A stretch of DNA of 64,000 nt from Nitzschia sp. DOCU1 (lineage: Eukaryota; Bacillariophyta; Bacillariophyceae; Bacillariales; Bacillariaceae), in assembly GCA_951394045.1 (NCBI GenBank), contig OX595989.1, forward strand, positions 2,480,001-2,544,000, read 5' to 3'. Below, piece after piece: positions 29,601-40,768 of the stretch. A program made the translations under genes and the position numbers. Each line of letters opens with the position of its first letter. The stretch's first letter is position 1. The notes beneath the pieces were generated by a model that worked only from the letters and a program-made list of their open reading frames with translations, searched no databases and was not told the DNA's origin.

Positions 29601-32500
29601 CGGAGCACAGCACACATCCCAGTGAATCGCTTTGTTTCATTCCCCGCCAGGCCAAATGGGAAAAATAGGCCACATTCGCTCTCCATGTGGAGATTGACAA
29701 CAACCCTATCAGGCAGGATAGCTATCTGGTATTGAATGAGGTCACCGGGAACATGTTGTACCTTCTCAGGTACAATTTTCGCAAATATCGCAGAATTTTC
29801 ATCTGATTGCACGAGACGAAACCTTCCGATCTCTGTTCGCCGTTTCATGATAAGTGGCAAGAGCTCGGGATCTTTGACCAGATCCCACGTTGCGTGGTGG
29901 TATTGAAACTCCACATTACGCTTCTTGCTCACGGAGCTGTTTGAGGTACCAACGAGAAAAGGCCCGATTTGCTTCCCCAGCACTTCAACGTCTCTCTGTT
30001 TCTCGATTTCAGACTTCAAATCAGCCAATGCCCGGAGCCTTTCTCGTGGATCCGTACCACCGAAGAACTCCAAAATGATTGTGAACAGTCTAGGCGCGAT
30101 ATGGGATTTTTTCACTTCGATCATAAAATAACCTTGACTGGTGCCGTCAGCCGACGAAGTGGTTTTGACATAGCGCGATTCCTCCTTGTTGATGACTTGT
30201 GTAGACCACTCTTCAATCAATTCGACAAGCTCCTGTTCTCCATTACCCGATGAAACGAATTCACTGAAAAAATCGTCTTTGCCGACGGTGTACGGCATTT
30301 GACCGGTGCAAATGACATCGAACTCGTCTACCCGAAAGTGGCGTCGCCGCTGTAACGTCGTCATTGCTCCGAGACGACGAGCAAATGGAGACTCAGGAGT
30401 TGCGAGTTGATCGGTCCATCCCGTCGGCGGACTCAAGTTCGATTGCAAAATATCCTCCCTTCGAATCCATCGCATCGATTGACACAGGCGAGCAGACACT
30501 TTCTGAGCCATTGTAGTTGGACGGAATTCCGGTCCCTGACGCAAAAAGTCATTTTTGACAGTCTGAACATAGGTTGCGTCTCCGGAAAGTTCGATCTTGA
30601 TGTGAGCGGAGCCTACCATGTGATTCTTACTAGACAAAGACTTGAAAGACAATTCGTAGTGGAGGGCAGTTCCCAGGTCCAACGGCAACGTGAACTGAAT
30701 GAAGACCTTGTCAGCATCTTTTGTGCTCATTCCATATTGCTTTGCCCGGTACCCTTCTTTGATGCGCATGACAAGGAGAGCCTTGATTCTCACGGGAGAT
30801 ACAAAGTACGTAGAAAATGTCATTCGAGCCTGAGCAGGATTGTTCCTTCTCACGTTGGCTGGTAGGATGGAGTCCATGAAAGCAGGCCGTCGCACCTCCA
30901 AAGGCTGGCGAGCAAACGCATCATGTCTCGAGAAGTTGAGCGGATCACCGCCACTGGCCAGCAGCGGAGTATCCGACATTCCCATGTTCAGCCGTTTTTG
31001 AAGATAATGCGGAGGGGCTGCTTTTCCAGACGACGAGTGGTACGCCGGAGACAGTGGCGACAAAGAAAATAATGTCAACCACTGGACGCCATTCATTTTC
31101 ACAAACCGCCTCTTGTAGGAAAAGTGATACGCGGACGGTGTTTCTGGCGCGACCTGTTGTCCAGCCGCGACATTCGTGAGTTCTTCTAAAAGTTTCTGGT
31201 CCAAGAAACAGCCACCAGTGGCGCGACAAATTCCATATAATGACTCTGCATCGTCAGAAAGGTGCAAGGGAAACTCGGACGGACCACCGGGGTCGTAGGT
31301 TAGAAAATTCAATTCTGGCTTGCTCGTCGCACCCGACGGAGATGCCACCGTTTCGCCCTCAAGTACCATGTTGATATGCGTTTCCGGAAGAGAAACATCC
31401 AATACAACGACTGGAATATCCACCCGGTCCACATCTAAAAAGACATCCACCACGCCATCGCACGAGACGGACCGACAGTCCGTGGCTACCACAATGATAG
31501 GCCGAGCCTCGCTCGATAAAACGCTCAACGCATAGTCCCCAGCCTCCAAAATGTTCCGCAACGAAGACGAAAACAACGGCATGGACCACGTGAAGAAGCC
31601 ATGTCGTCGATTGAGTCGTTCGGATATTCCAACTTCGACTTCGGCATGGATCCATTTTTGAATTTGATCCGCCAAGGTATGGGCCGCTTCGACACTGTCC
31701 AAGGTGAAATCGCGGACTAGTAAACTTGTTTCCGCCTTGGGGCCCAACGGATATACAGCTAGGACTGTCACCGCCAAGATGGGCTTCCAAATTCCAGTCC
31801 CCGACAAGGACGGGGCAGGGACAGGTTCTACCAGAGACTTGAAAAATGTTCGGGCCATTTCCGGCAATCGATCCAAAGGACAACACGGACCCCCAAAGGC
31901 TGCCGAAATGGATAGTTCGCTACTGCCGTTAATACCAAAAGTCGAAGTCATACTTGGCGATGCATCCACACAAAAGGCTATCCGCGTCACTTCATAGGCA
32001 AAGAACATTCGAGTCGCCGGATTCATTCGCAGCGGCAATTGCTTGGGCTGATAACAAAAGCTTGGAGTAGGAGATTGGCGCAAACTTTCGGCTTTGGCAT
32101 TGAAGGATCGAAGCTGAAACTTGAGTGCACGTTTCTGGCGCTTGGATAATCGGTGCCAGGGTATGACGGGTGCACATTCCAATAAACTAGTCACACCACA
32201 AATGTCGTGATTTGCTGACACAGTAGTAGGAGTAGTAGTCTCTGCCGAATGATCCCCTTGCTGTAATTCATCTTCCCCCCTCGTAGCAGTAGAAGAAGAA
32301 GTAGATGCTCCTTGATTTTCAGTAAGGTCAAAGTGATAGCATACCCGTTCCGTCAATCCAAACGTTTCATAATTTTTCAGGAGAAAGATGGCTGTGGCGG
32401 CATCGCCCATTTGCCTCACCAGCCCCGCATCTACACCTGCCTTGAGCCAAGTAGTAGAAGACGGTGATTCCCTGGAAGTACCAGCAGCAGCATCACTCAT
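23691..32500 (-). CDS. SZT2: SZT2-like giant protein (KICSTOR-type nutrient-signalling scaffold)
   Basis: I reconstruct five exons on the minus strand: 27915-32500, 25987-27801 (or 27804), 24811-25921, 24398-24740 and 23691-24331, with introns of 65-113 nt. Each join keeps the frame and has GT/AG ends. The product is about 2,831 residues, comparable to SZT2 (over 3,000 in animals). The N-terminus follows SZT2: AATAIFLLKNY near residue 35, a vWA-like strand FCVDASPSM (about 178), a LAVTVLAVYPL strand and IIVVATDCRS (about 342). A late segment IFSVKRNRRILFTYNWNPSLV precedes a Pro/Ser/Arg-rich insert and a C-terminal helical domain. In animals SZT2 anchors GATOR1 to the lysosome and restrains TORC1 on amino-acid loss. 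The assignment rests on order and pattern, not on a catalytic motif. The start is the ATG at 32500; the upstream frame lacks one. Confidence 0.7.
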
Positions 32501-32912
32501 TGTCGTTGGAGGACTTGTAATACATACAAGAGGACATGGGGCAATGAGCTCAAGAGAAAACAAGAAGGATATGTCGATGAAAATAGACGCGGATTTTTCT
32601 CTCGGGGCGCGGCTTTAGATCTTTCTTTTGGGGGCAAGATCTCCCTCCCCTCCAAAGTGCGAGTCTGGCGCGCGTGCGGGGGAGGCGATCGAACCCAAAA
32701 GTGGGAACAGCGCAACCCCAAAGAAAATCCTTCTGGCATTTTTCTTGTCAAGGATTGTCATTGTGAGAATAGTTGACAGTAGAGTTGACATCATCTGCTT
32801 GGAGATCCAATCCCACCGTCTGCCTTTCTATTACTCGGATTGATTCGATCGTCGTCCAAACTTACTGGCAGAGGTTGTTTCCGCTATCAATATTCTTCCT
32901 TGACAAACCACC
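32501..32912. other. Divergent intergenic region (SZT2-like / BCAT)
   Basis: A 412 bp region between head-to-head starts that must carry both promoters. No coding or RNA feature is visible. Confidence 0.4.
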
Positions 32913-34216
32913 ATGTTGACTACGACTCGTCGAACAATCTCGTCCAAGTTTGGAGCGTTTTGGACGACCCAGTCCAACGCATTGACCACTGCGAAACGAC
33001 AAGCTTTTGAAAAGAGGTGGATTTCATCATCCCAGCTGACCGTCGAGCGAACCACGGATTTGTCACGTTTTGAGAATCGACCTCCCAAGGAACAGCTTTT
33101 GTTTGGAACGACCATGGCGGATCATATGCTCATGATCGATTGGACGAAGGGCCAAGGGTGGTCAGCGCCAAGGATTGTGCCGTATCAGAATTTGAGTCTC
33201 TCTCCGGCGGCTTCCAGTCTTCATTATGGTATGTATCGTTGTAATTGTCGTCTCATTGTTTCCAATGCCATTCACATGTTCTATTTTTAACTTCCTCAGG
33301 CCTTCAATGCTTTGAAGGACTCAAAGCATACAAATCTCTCAGTGACGACTCGATTCGATTGTTTCGACCAGATAAGAATATGGAACGCCTTTCGAATTCC
33401 ATGGCACGATTGGACATGCCAGGAGCCGACTTTGATCGTCAGGAATTGATTCAATGCATAAACGAACTAGTCACTCTGGACAAGGACTGGATTCCTGACG
33501 GCGAAGGATATTCGCTATATCTTCGACCGACGGTCATTGCGACGCACAAATACTTGGGAGTAGCTCCACCAGATAGTCTGTTGCTCTTTGTCATTACCAG
33601 CCCGGTAGGGCCCTACTATAAGAGTGGCTTCAATCCGATTCGGTTGACAGCTGATACACACTTTGTTCGAGCCTGGCCGGGGGGAACTGGAAATGCCAAG
33701 GTCGGTGGAAATTATGCTCCTACCATGAAACCGGCCGCGGATGCTGCCAAGGAAGGGTACTCTCAGATTTTGTGGCTCTTTGGCGACAATGATGAAATTA
33801 CGGAGGTTGGTGCTATGAATGTCTTCTTTTTTCTCATCAACAAGGATACCAAGAAGCCTGAATTGGTGACGGCACCATTAACAAGAGGTGATATTTTGCC
33901 TGGAGTGACCAGGGCTAGCATCTTGGATCTATGCCGATCTTGGGGAGATTTTGATGTGTCGGAACGATTTGCCACCATGGGAGAAATTCGAGAAGCAGCA
34001 GCCGACGGCCGATTGCTAGAAGTATTTGGTGCCGGAACTGCAGCCGTCGTGACGCCCGTGTCTTGCATTCAATACAAGGGTAAAGATATCGAGATCCCAG
34101 CGGTCGGAAAGCTAACACAACGAGTCTGGGACGAGATTACTGGCATCCAATATGGAAAGAAGGAAGGCCCACCTGGTTGGAGCGTCAAGGTGGAGGCTAA
34201 GATTGTCGGTAACTAG
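32913..34216 (+). CDS. Branched-chain amino acid aminotransferase, probably mitochondrial
   Basis: Two exons, 32913-33228 and 33300-34216, with a 71-nt GTATGT...CAG intron. Splicing restores SLHYGLQCFEGLKAY, the fold-type IV signature. The 410-residue enzyme has YLRPTVIAT, the PLP-lysine region GGTGNAKVGGNYAPT (Lys near residue 239), EVGAMNVFF, PGVTRASILDL and the FGAGTAAVVTPV cofactor-binding loop. BCAT exchanges the amino group between Leu/Ile/Val and 2-oxoglutarate. The N-terminus (MLTTTRRTISSKFG...) is Arg/Ser/Thr-rich without acidic residues, a typical mitochondrial presequence, and there is no signal peptide for plastid import. All visible active-site elements are intact. Confidence 0.95.
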
Positions 34217-34590
34217 TAGGCGGGCACCATTTTGCAAGAAGAATACCTCTCATTAGAGGGAACCTTCACTACTAGAGGTAGGCTTGGAATTCTTTCGTTC
34301 CCGTCTCTACTGGTAGCATTTTCTCTAGAGGGTCTGAGCATGACCGACGAGTCGAGTCACGAGATCGTAGTCACGAATGACGTCAGTCGTTTGACTTCTT
34401 CGCGCTCGCGATCCCCTTTGTTTGATTGTGGCCGATCAAATTCGATGTCGACCATGACACATCGTTTCACCCTGGCGATACTGAACTATCTAAATCTTCT
34501 ATTTGCTCAAGCCTCGGAGCGTTATCAATTGGCCGACTGTTGAGATCTAGTTCTCCATACTAACGCTCTGTTAAACAATCATCGTGTTCC
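34217..34590. other. Intergenic region between BCAT and PsbP-like genes
   Basis: A 374 bp spacer between two plus-strand genes, containing short CTAGAGG-type words. No gene is supported. Confidence 0.35.
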
Positions 34591-35457
34591 ATGCTTGCTT
34601 TCCACGACACCCGGCCAATCGGGCTGTTTCTCGCAATATGGAGTCTCGGTACATGGTCTTGCCTTGCTTTTTCGGTGCCCTCTCGACGTATCAAGGCATC
34701 ATTTCTCCGAGCAGATGTAAAGCGGGAGGCTACCAGGCGAGACATACTCTCGACCGTAGCAGGAACCGCGCTCGTTCTGATCCCAAGTTCCCGAGCGCTG
34801 GCCGAGGAAGACGGCAAGGAATTGACTGTCCCGCAATTCAACCCAGATGGTTCGCTGAAAGAGGGTGCGATAGAAGAGGCGAAGCAACGGCTGGTAGAGT
34901 TCAAGTGGGATGTCACTGAGAACGGATTGATCAGTGAGGATGGGGTAAATTCAAATTCGGGCTCTCAAGTCAAGCTGTCCTACGAACTTCCCGAAAAATG
35001 GTCAGACGGTAAGGGTGGTACTGAAATCTACTTTGATCGATCGGAAGGTATAAATGCCAAGGCTTGTAAGCGAATCACTGTCTATCAAGCCCCTGGGACT
35101 GCAGACTTGAAGAGATTGCAAAAGGCCACAACTATTGGCGTTGCCAAGGCTCTGGACGTCCCCGAAAGTCTGAAGCGACTGTACAAGGCGGACATTATAT
35201 CTGGTCGAGTCAGCAAGAAGGGTGACCAGACATACTATGAATTCGACATGGCGTCTGCACCAGAGACTTGTGGTAACAGCCAAGAGAATCTCGGACTAGG
35301 CTTTTGCCCCTACGATAACATTTTCCTACTCTCTGCAACTATTGTTGGAGATCGGCTCTATTTTATTTCCGTCGAGTGTGACTCCACCCGAATTTGGAAG
35401 ATTGAAAGTGCTGACTTGAAGCGAGTTCGATCAAGCTTTACTGTTGAAGCAACCTAA
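34591..35457 (+). CDS. PsbP-domain protein of the thylakoid lumen
   Basis: This 288-residue intronless protein has a three-part targeting region. It starts with a hydrophobic signal peptide (about 1-26) ending at CLAF-SVP, with Phe at the expected position of the diatom plastid junction. A basic transit segment follows, then a twin-arginine lumenal signal (Arg49-Arg50, RRDILSTVAGTALVLIP) ending at ALA near residue 71. The mature part fits a PsbP-like domain: LSYELPEKWSDG, then GTEIYFDRSEG, the KRITVYQAPG strand, a YYEFDMAS strand, and LLSATIVGDRLYFISVEC near the end. PsbP-like proteins assist the photosystem II oxygen-evolving complex or its assembly; which member this is cannot be said. Two Cys pairs in the mature region could form a disulphide. 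Confidence 0.82.
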   Translation: MLAFHDTRPIGLFLAIWSLGTWSCLAFSVPSRRIKASFLRADVKREATRRDILSTVAGTALVLIPSSRALAEEDGKELTVPQFNPDGSLKEGAIEEAKQRLVEFKWDVTENGLISEDGVNSNSGSQVKLSYELPEKWSDGKGGTEIYFDRSEGINAKACKRITVYQAPGTADLKRLQKATTIGVAKALDVPESLKRLYKADIISGRVSKKGDQTYYEFDMASAPETCGNSQENLGLGFCPYDNIFLLSATIVGDRLYFISVECDSTRIWKIESADLKRVRSSFTVEAT

Positions 35458-35740
35458 TGCTAAGGAAGCTATATTGAAAAAGTGAATGAAGAAGCAGTAG
35501 TGTTGTGTTTATAATAGAGTGATAGAGCGAGCGGTGTGATGAATATGCATACTCTGCTTTTTATAGAACTAGTACAAGTTGAAGAAGACACCGGCGTTTC
35601 CCCCAGAACCATCGAAACAGCATGAAGCAGACAAACATGCAGCCTGCGATCACTTGGGTGTGAATCGCAATCAATGGATAGATGCGTCTCCCCGTATACG
35701 CGGTGCGGACACCAGCCATAGGCTGTCGAATGTCCAATCG
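35458..35740. other. Tail-to-tail spacer between PsbP-like and F-box/MYND genes
   Basis: A 283 bp spacer between converging genes. A short frame on the minus strand is not convincing. No feature. Confidence 0.3.
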
Positions 35741-37215
35741 TCACCCCAAAAATTGGCATTCCATTTTGTGCTGACTCGATCTCCAGTCATACACTTGACA
35801 TAATTTGGAGCAATACTTGGCTCTGCAGCACCGGCTGCACATCTTCATTCTCGACACACGGTCGACTTTCACATTCCCATGCTCCCAAGCCAGTGCCTGG
35901 ATCGTTCTACACGAATGTGAGTGTGGCGTTGAGGACCGTCTACTCGGCATTCCTCGGTCTCCATCGTGACCCTGAATTCCATCGACCAAACCAACGAGTG
36001 ACCGACCTCTGGGGGCAGAGGCGGTCGCATGGTCAATAGGAGGTTCCGCTTCACCTTCTAGGTCATAAACCCCTAGAGGTCTGCGCAATCGCATAGCGGG
36101 TGTTGTATTTGTAGCCTTGTAAGCCCACCTTCCGCAGAGTGGGTTCCAACAATGGCTCGTGCTCAGCCCGCGCAATTCGGCCGAGCCAACGTAATCCCGA
36201 AGCAACAACCGAATCAGACACATGGGGTCTAAGTGCCGACGCAGTTCGTCGGCGTTCGGTTCTCCGAAACGTTCTTTCATCTCTCTTGCCGGCAGAAGCT
36301 CTTGCAGCGCAGGCAAGTATCCTGTGGAAGCTGCAAGGTTCATAAAATGTGAAGCTTCGGCCGGCACTGCATCCCGTAGTATTATGCCGAGAGTGTAGGA
36401 GGATCGCAGAAATCCTCGCTGAGATGCCATCTTTAGCATGAGAATGCCGTTTTTAAGGTCTTGGTAGCAGTAGCATTTGACGATACCCAACCTGAGTTGT
36501 CATGGTGAGAGACAAGAGAAGAGGTGAGTGATTGATTTGTTCCACGAAAATGAGATTTCTACGGAGGACACACGTAGAATCAGTACTGACAGGTGACTTA
36601 CATGTAAAGTGCCTCCAAATTGCCCGCGCGTGCAAACGGAGCCAAGGTAGCCGCAGCCGTCGAGGGGGTGTCGGTCTCTTGGATGATGCCGTGCTTTCCG
36701 GTTTCAACATCACCGCAGATGTTGACCTTCTCTAGCATGGCATCTGAATTAGAAATGTCTCTGAAGAGCTTGCAGGTGGTTTGCAGAGCAAATCGGTCCT
36801 CAGCAGCCCCCAGAAAAGAAAGACAATGCGCGACAACATCCTCAGGTACTTTGTTAAGAAATTCAGAGGTCTGCTTCTTAGCTTTCTGTTTGTCCGGAGT
36901 AGCTTCTACCAGGTTGGGGACCGCGAGTAGTTTGCTACGTCCTCGAAATCGTTTTAGTGGACGATCATTGCCATCGTCCGAAGTGCTCTGCACGTCACCG
37001 CACGAAAATCTGCGAGCGGGGGACACCAGAGTAGGCGTCCTACTGCCGCCAACGCGGTCGCTCTTATCGATCTTTTCACGACGCCTTTTCTTTCCATCTC
37101 CATTGCCATCTACATCCACCATCAACACATTCTGGTCCCTCGACCCATCCACCACTGTGTTAGGCCAGCTGAAGAAGCCCTTAGGCAACACGGCTAGCAA
37201 AGAACCCCCGATCAT
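35741..37215 (-). CDS. F-box / Sel1-like / MYND-finger protein
   Basis: Two exons, 36602-37215 and 35741-36491, with a 110-nt GTAAGT...CAG intron. The join reads NLEALYM-LGIVKCYCYQ, a Sel1-like helix pair. The 454-residue product has a charged N-terminus with KKRRREK (nuclear-localisation-like) and an F-box-like segment (LNKVPEDVVAHCLSFLGAAEDRFAL, starting near 141). Helical Sel1-type repeats follow (GILMLKMASQRGFLRSSYTLG), and a C-terminal MYND finger (CSRCCRAKYCSKLCQVYDW ... HKMEC) in the last 40 residues. This order matches the plant At1g67340-type F-box proteins. The F-box suggests an SCF ubiquitin-ligase adaptor and MYND a protein-binding finger, but the target is unknown. The frame continues upstream to 37371 only via a TTG, so the first ATG is used; an upstream exon is possible. 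Confidence 0.8.
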
Positions 37216-37996
37216 CGTGCCACTCGCTCCCCAACGCGAGGGCTCTGGGTTGTGGTGTTGATGATCAAAGAAGGGCACCAAAGCACAACCGCGGTGAAGC
37301 CGCAGTGGCTGCAAAGTAGGCGGCAAAAATGGAACGCGCCGCCCAATCGATGGATGCCCCAAAATATTCAAAGGGTAGTCGACTGTACTTTCATCAATTA
37401 CTTTTATTCATGACTGTACTTCCGAATGATCGCATCCTTTCGTCGCTCGCCGCCGCATCGAATGTAAATTTTATACATCTTTGAATATTTCGAATACTTG
37501 TCACGCTTTGCATACTCATGAGTACATGCGATCTGCGTTGAAAGTCGCATTTGTGTGCTTGTCATAGTTTTTTTGTCCTTCCAACGTGGAATTCTACGCG
37601 GGAGAACGTGATCCTCGCCAGTTGACCCTCGGAGGGCACGATCGCGAGAATTCTCCAAGTTGGGCCAGCCGCACCTCGAATTTTATCAGTTCATGCCAAT
37701 GATGAACATAGATAGCTGCAATATCCATACACATTCGTATTAACCGCCTACCGGTAGACAGCAATGCGCCACTATGCTAGTAGGACCCAATATTATTTCT
37801 ATTTCTTCCTGTATTGCTTGCTTGGTATGAGCAGTTACTAGGTCATCAGTTGTGTTCATATCCGATGCAGAACGATTTCTCACAGGAACAAGGTTCAACG
37901 TAAAACGCAAACTATAACCCAAGTAACACCACGCCCAGAGCCAACAAACGCTAGAACGACCCGGAAATCGGTTGGGTCCTTCATTGATACTCAGAT
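37216..37996. other. Intergenic region upstream of F-box/MYND gene and downstream of the ICL-superfamily gene
   Basis: A 781 bp stretch with no supported gene. Open frame over 37740-37996 is the read-through of the last intron's reading frame past the real stop, not an extension of the enzyme. Confidence 0.4.
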
Positions 37997-39236
37997 CTAT
38001 GCTTTGTAACGCTGTTCCTCTTTTCCGTACTTGGTGAATCCTACGGCATCCTTTGTATCCGCGACTGGGGTCCAGAAACGTTAGAAGCTGGCAGGAACGA
38101 TATTTCGAAATCGCCGTTTGGGTGCACTTACATGAAGAGATGATGTCATCGGTCGGGGTTCCTTTCTGAATACGATCCAATGACTCCATCATGGCCTTGA
38201 TTGAGGCTGATAGCAACGTCAAGGGATACGCCGCCATGGTGTACCCCATCTTTTTCAACTCTTGGGGTGGAAGCACTGGTGTGGAGCCCTGCTCCAGCAT
38301 ATTGGCAAGTTTCGCGCCCTCCACGCGCCGACAATATTCCATCATTTGCTCGATAGATTCTGGCGCCTCCAAGAAAGTCATGTCGCACCCCGCTTCCCGA
38401 AACGCTAAACATCGTTCGATCGCCGCTTCGAATCCGTCTGTTTTTAATGCATCCGTTCGGGCCAAAATCAATGGCCCGGATCCTTCCCCGAATTGTGAAC
38501 TGTACTCGTCCCTGGTAGAGTAACAAAGTCAGTGTGTGAGAATCTTGTTTGCTAACCGATACATCTCCTAACAATCATCGTCGAATCACCACCCTCACGC
38601 ACCTCGCGTCGCACGCCGCTTTGACTCGTTGGACGGCCTCATCAAACGGAATGACCGATTTTCCCGCAACATGCCCACATCGTTTCGGTGCGACCTGGTC
38701 TTCAATCATAATTCCTGCCATATCCGCACGTGCATACCCAAATACTGTTCGCTTGACATTCACAGCATTTCCGTAGCCAGTATCCCCGTCGGCAATGCAA
38801 GGAATTGGTGTTCGGCCCATTTCCAACGCCGCACTTGACAAACCCTCAGCCACTGTAGATGCAGCCGACTGCATCTCTCCGTAGGAAACGAGTTGTGTAT
38901 CTGGGTAACCATTGACGGCTAGTAATGACAGAAGTTCGCATGAGACATTATACGTCAATCACCAACACGAGTTCGACTTGGCATCCACGGAAAGAATTAC
39001 CCACCTGAAACACCAAAACCTGTCATAAACGTAGCCTCAAATCCAGCTCGGGTGACCAAGCGAGCCGTCAGTCCATCGTAGCAACAGGGAAGCAAAATCG
39101 GCATTTCGTCTTTGCGGGTTCCATCCATCTCAGATTGGAGAAGTTGCTGTAGGCGTTTGGGGGCGGGAACGGCCATCCCAAGCAACATGGTAGCCAAATT
39201 GGCAAAGCATAAACAGAAAAGGTACAGGTGCATCAT
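37997..39236 (-). CDS. Isocitrate lyase / PEP mutase superfamily enzyme (methylisocitrate-lyase-like)
   Basis: Four exons on the minus strand: 39005-39236, 38603-38918, 38132-38511 and 37997-38064, with introns of 86, 91 and 67 nt. The joins restore GFGVSAVNGYPDTQLVSYGE, ACDARDEYSSQFG and IISSFADTKDAVGF. The 331-residue enzyme has ADGDTGYGN (Asp121, Asp123; Mg site) and EDQVAPKRCGHVAGK with the general-acid Cys158, as in ICL/MICL and PrpB. Then come LILARTDA and EAGCDMTFLEAPE. The presence of KRCGH favours a C-C lyase over a true PEP mutase. The substrate (methylisocitrate, oxaloacetate or other 2-methylmalate-like acid) is undetermined. The N-terminus is hydrophobic (MMHLYLFCLCFANLATML), consistent with an ER signal or a membrane anchor, with no plastid junction. 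Confidence 0.88.
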
Positions 39237-39785
39237 ACTGTAGTCGTCTTAGAACAAGTATAGAATGAAGTATTGTGATCCGAAGAGGTGGTTGAAGAGA
39301 CCACAGGAACTCGAGAGGTGTTGGTCATCGATCATACATCCGATCGGCTCCAGCAATGCGAAGACAGCGGGATGTCTTTGGATGCGGGCGGCCGATTATT
39401 GGATCTTTTGTCAGGCTTGAGGCTTGAAACCGGATCGAATCGAATCGAAAATTTCCATTCCAAGCCCAAGACTTGTTTTGTGCTGACGTCATTTTCATTT
39501 GTTTGGGGGGCGCGGGGCAATTCAAAAAACAAACCTTCGCCTTCCTTGCTCGCATCGGTGGTGCTGACACGTCAACAGGCTGATGATCGTCATGATCCTG
39601 ATGGAGAGTGAACAACTCGCATGCCTTTCGACAAAGCAGTTGTTTGTCCCGTGGGCTGACGATAGTCTGAGATGTAGCTTCATGAATGATGGGTGGCATG
39701 TCAGCGTTTTGATTTTGCCTATTTTCTCGTCTCCGCGATTGCCTATTTTCTCATCTTCAAGTCGATACACGAATAACTCGTGAGA
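39237..39785. other. Divergent intergenic region (ICL-superfamily / 5-alpha-reductase-family)
   Basis: A 549 bp region between head-to-head starts. Short frames on both strands are unconvincing. GATCGAATCGAATCGA (about 39433-39448) is a small simple repeat. Confidence 0.4.
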
Positions 39786-40672
39786 ATGTTTCAAGCAGCC
39801 ATGGAATCATCACCATCATTCTTCAGCCAGCATCCGCTTATGGTGTTTATGAACGTCATACAGTTCATCAACCTCCCAATGATGTACTTGTCGGAATTCA
39901 AGTCGGCCGCACCATACAGTAAATTTGCGGCTTCTCTCCAAGCCGAGGAGAAACAGCGAATGATCCCGTCCAGAGAAGGGATGCTTATCATCTACATTCC
40001 TGCAGCAATCATCGCGGCCATCTACATCGCAATGGCTTCGTCTGAGATTCTATCACAATATCAGATGAATCTGCCGTCCTGGATGTTGTTGGTCCACTTT
40101 TTGAAACGGACATTGGAAGTACTTTTCTTGCACAAGTACTCGGGGTCAACTGTACTTTTCACGGCGAAAATGATCGGATTTGTCTATGCATTCCAGACAT
40201 TATTGATTTGTTGCACTTCCAACTCTCAAGTAAGCGAAACCGCAGCGAGCGCAGGTACAGCTCTTTTTGTCACCGGTACCCTTGGCAACCTCTATCATCA
40301 TTACCTGCTGGCGTCCCTCCGACCCAAAAGTGGCTCATCCGATGGACAAAAGAAATACGTTGCCCCAAAGGGTGGATTCTTCGAATACGTCGCGGCACCG
40401 CATTATCTCTTTGAGTTGGTGGCGTGGCTTGGAATCGCAGTTGCTGGCGCCCAAATTACGGGCTACCTAGTCTTTGCCGGCATGACTGCGTATCTAGGGG
40501 CGAGATCTGGGTAAGTAGATTGTTTGCCTCTACTTTCTCGTCGGTCTCTTGTGCTAACACTCTCTGACTGTTTACTCTGAATTCAAGTAATCAAAACGCG
40601 TGGAATAAGGAGAAGTTCTCGGGTAAGGACTGGCCGACTTCACGAAAAAACATGATACCGTTCCTATATTAA
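39786..40672 (+). CDS. Steroid 5-alpha-reductase-family membrane protein
   Basis: Two exons, 39786-40510 and 40588-40672, with a 77-nt GTAAGT...AAG intron; the second exon supplies NQNAWNKEKFSGKDW and the conserved end RKNMIPFLY. The 269-residue product has about six membrane helices, an APYSKFA motif near residue 45, HFLKRTLEVLFLHKYSG (about 108-124), GGFFEYVAAPHYLFELVAWLG (C-terminal catalytic-domain signature) and the RKxxIPF tail. This pattern is closest to plant '3-oxo-5-alpha-steroid 4-dehydrogenase family' proteins and to the related trans-2-enoyl-CoA reductases. The reaction would be NADPH-dependent reduction of an enone or enoyl-CoA double bond in the ER; the actual substrate is not evident. 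The frame reaches a GTG two codons upstream, so the ATG at 39786 is used. Confidence 0.85.
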
Positions 40673-40768
40673 GCTGTTCATTAGCATGCATTGATTAGAT
40701 GAATTGTCATACTCTCCTATGCTCGAATCGCAAAGTAGGTGCTAGCTAGAACTGAACGTTTCGTCTAC

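Noticed and set aside
37740..37996. Continuation of the ICL-superfamily frame past the third exon
   Set aside because: This is intron read-through; splicing at the GTAAGT near 38131 to the CAG at 38065 restores the family's conserved C-terminus ending at 37997.
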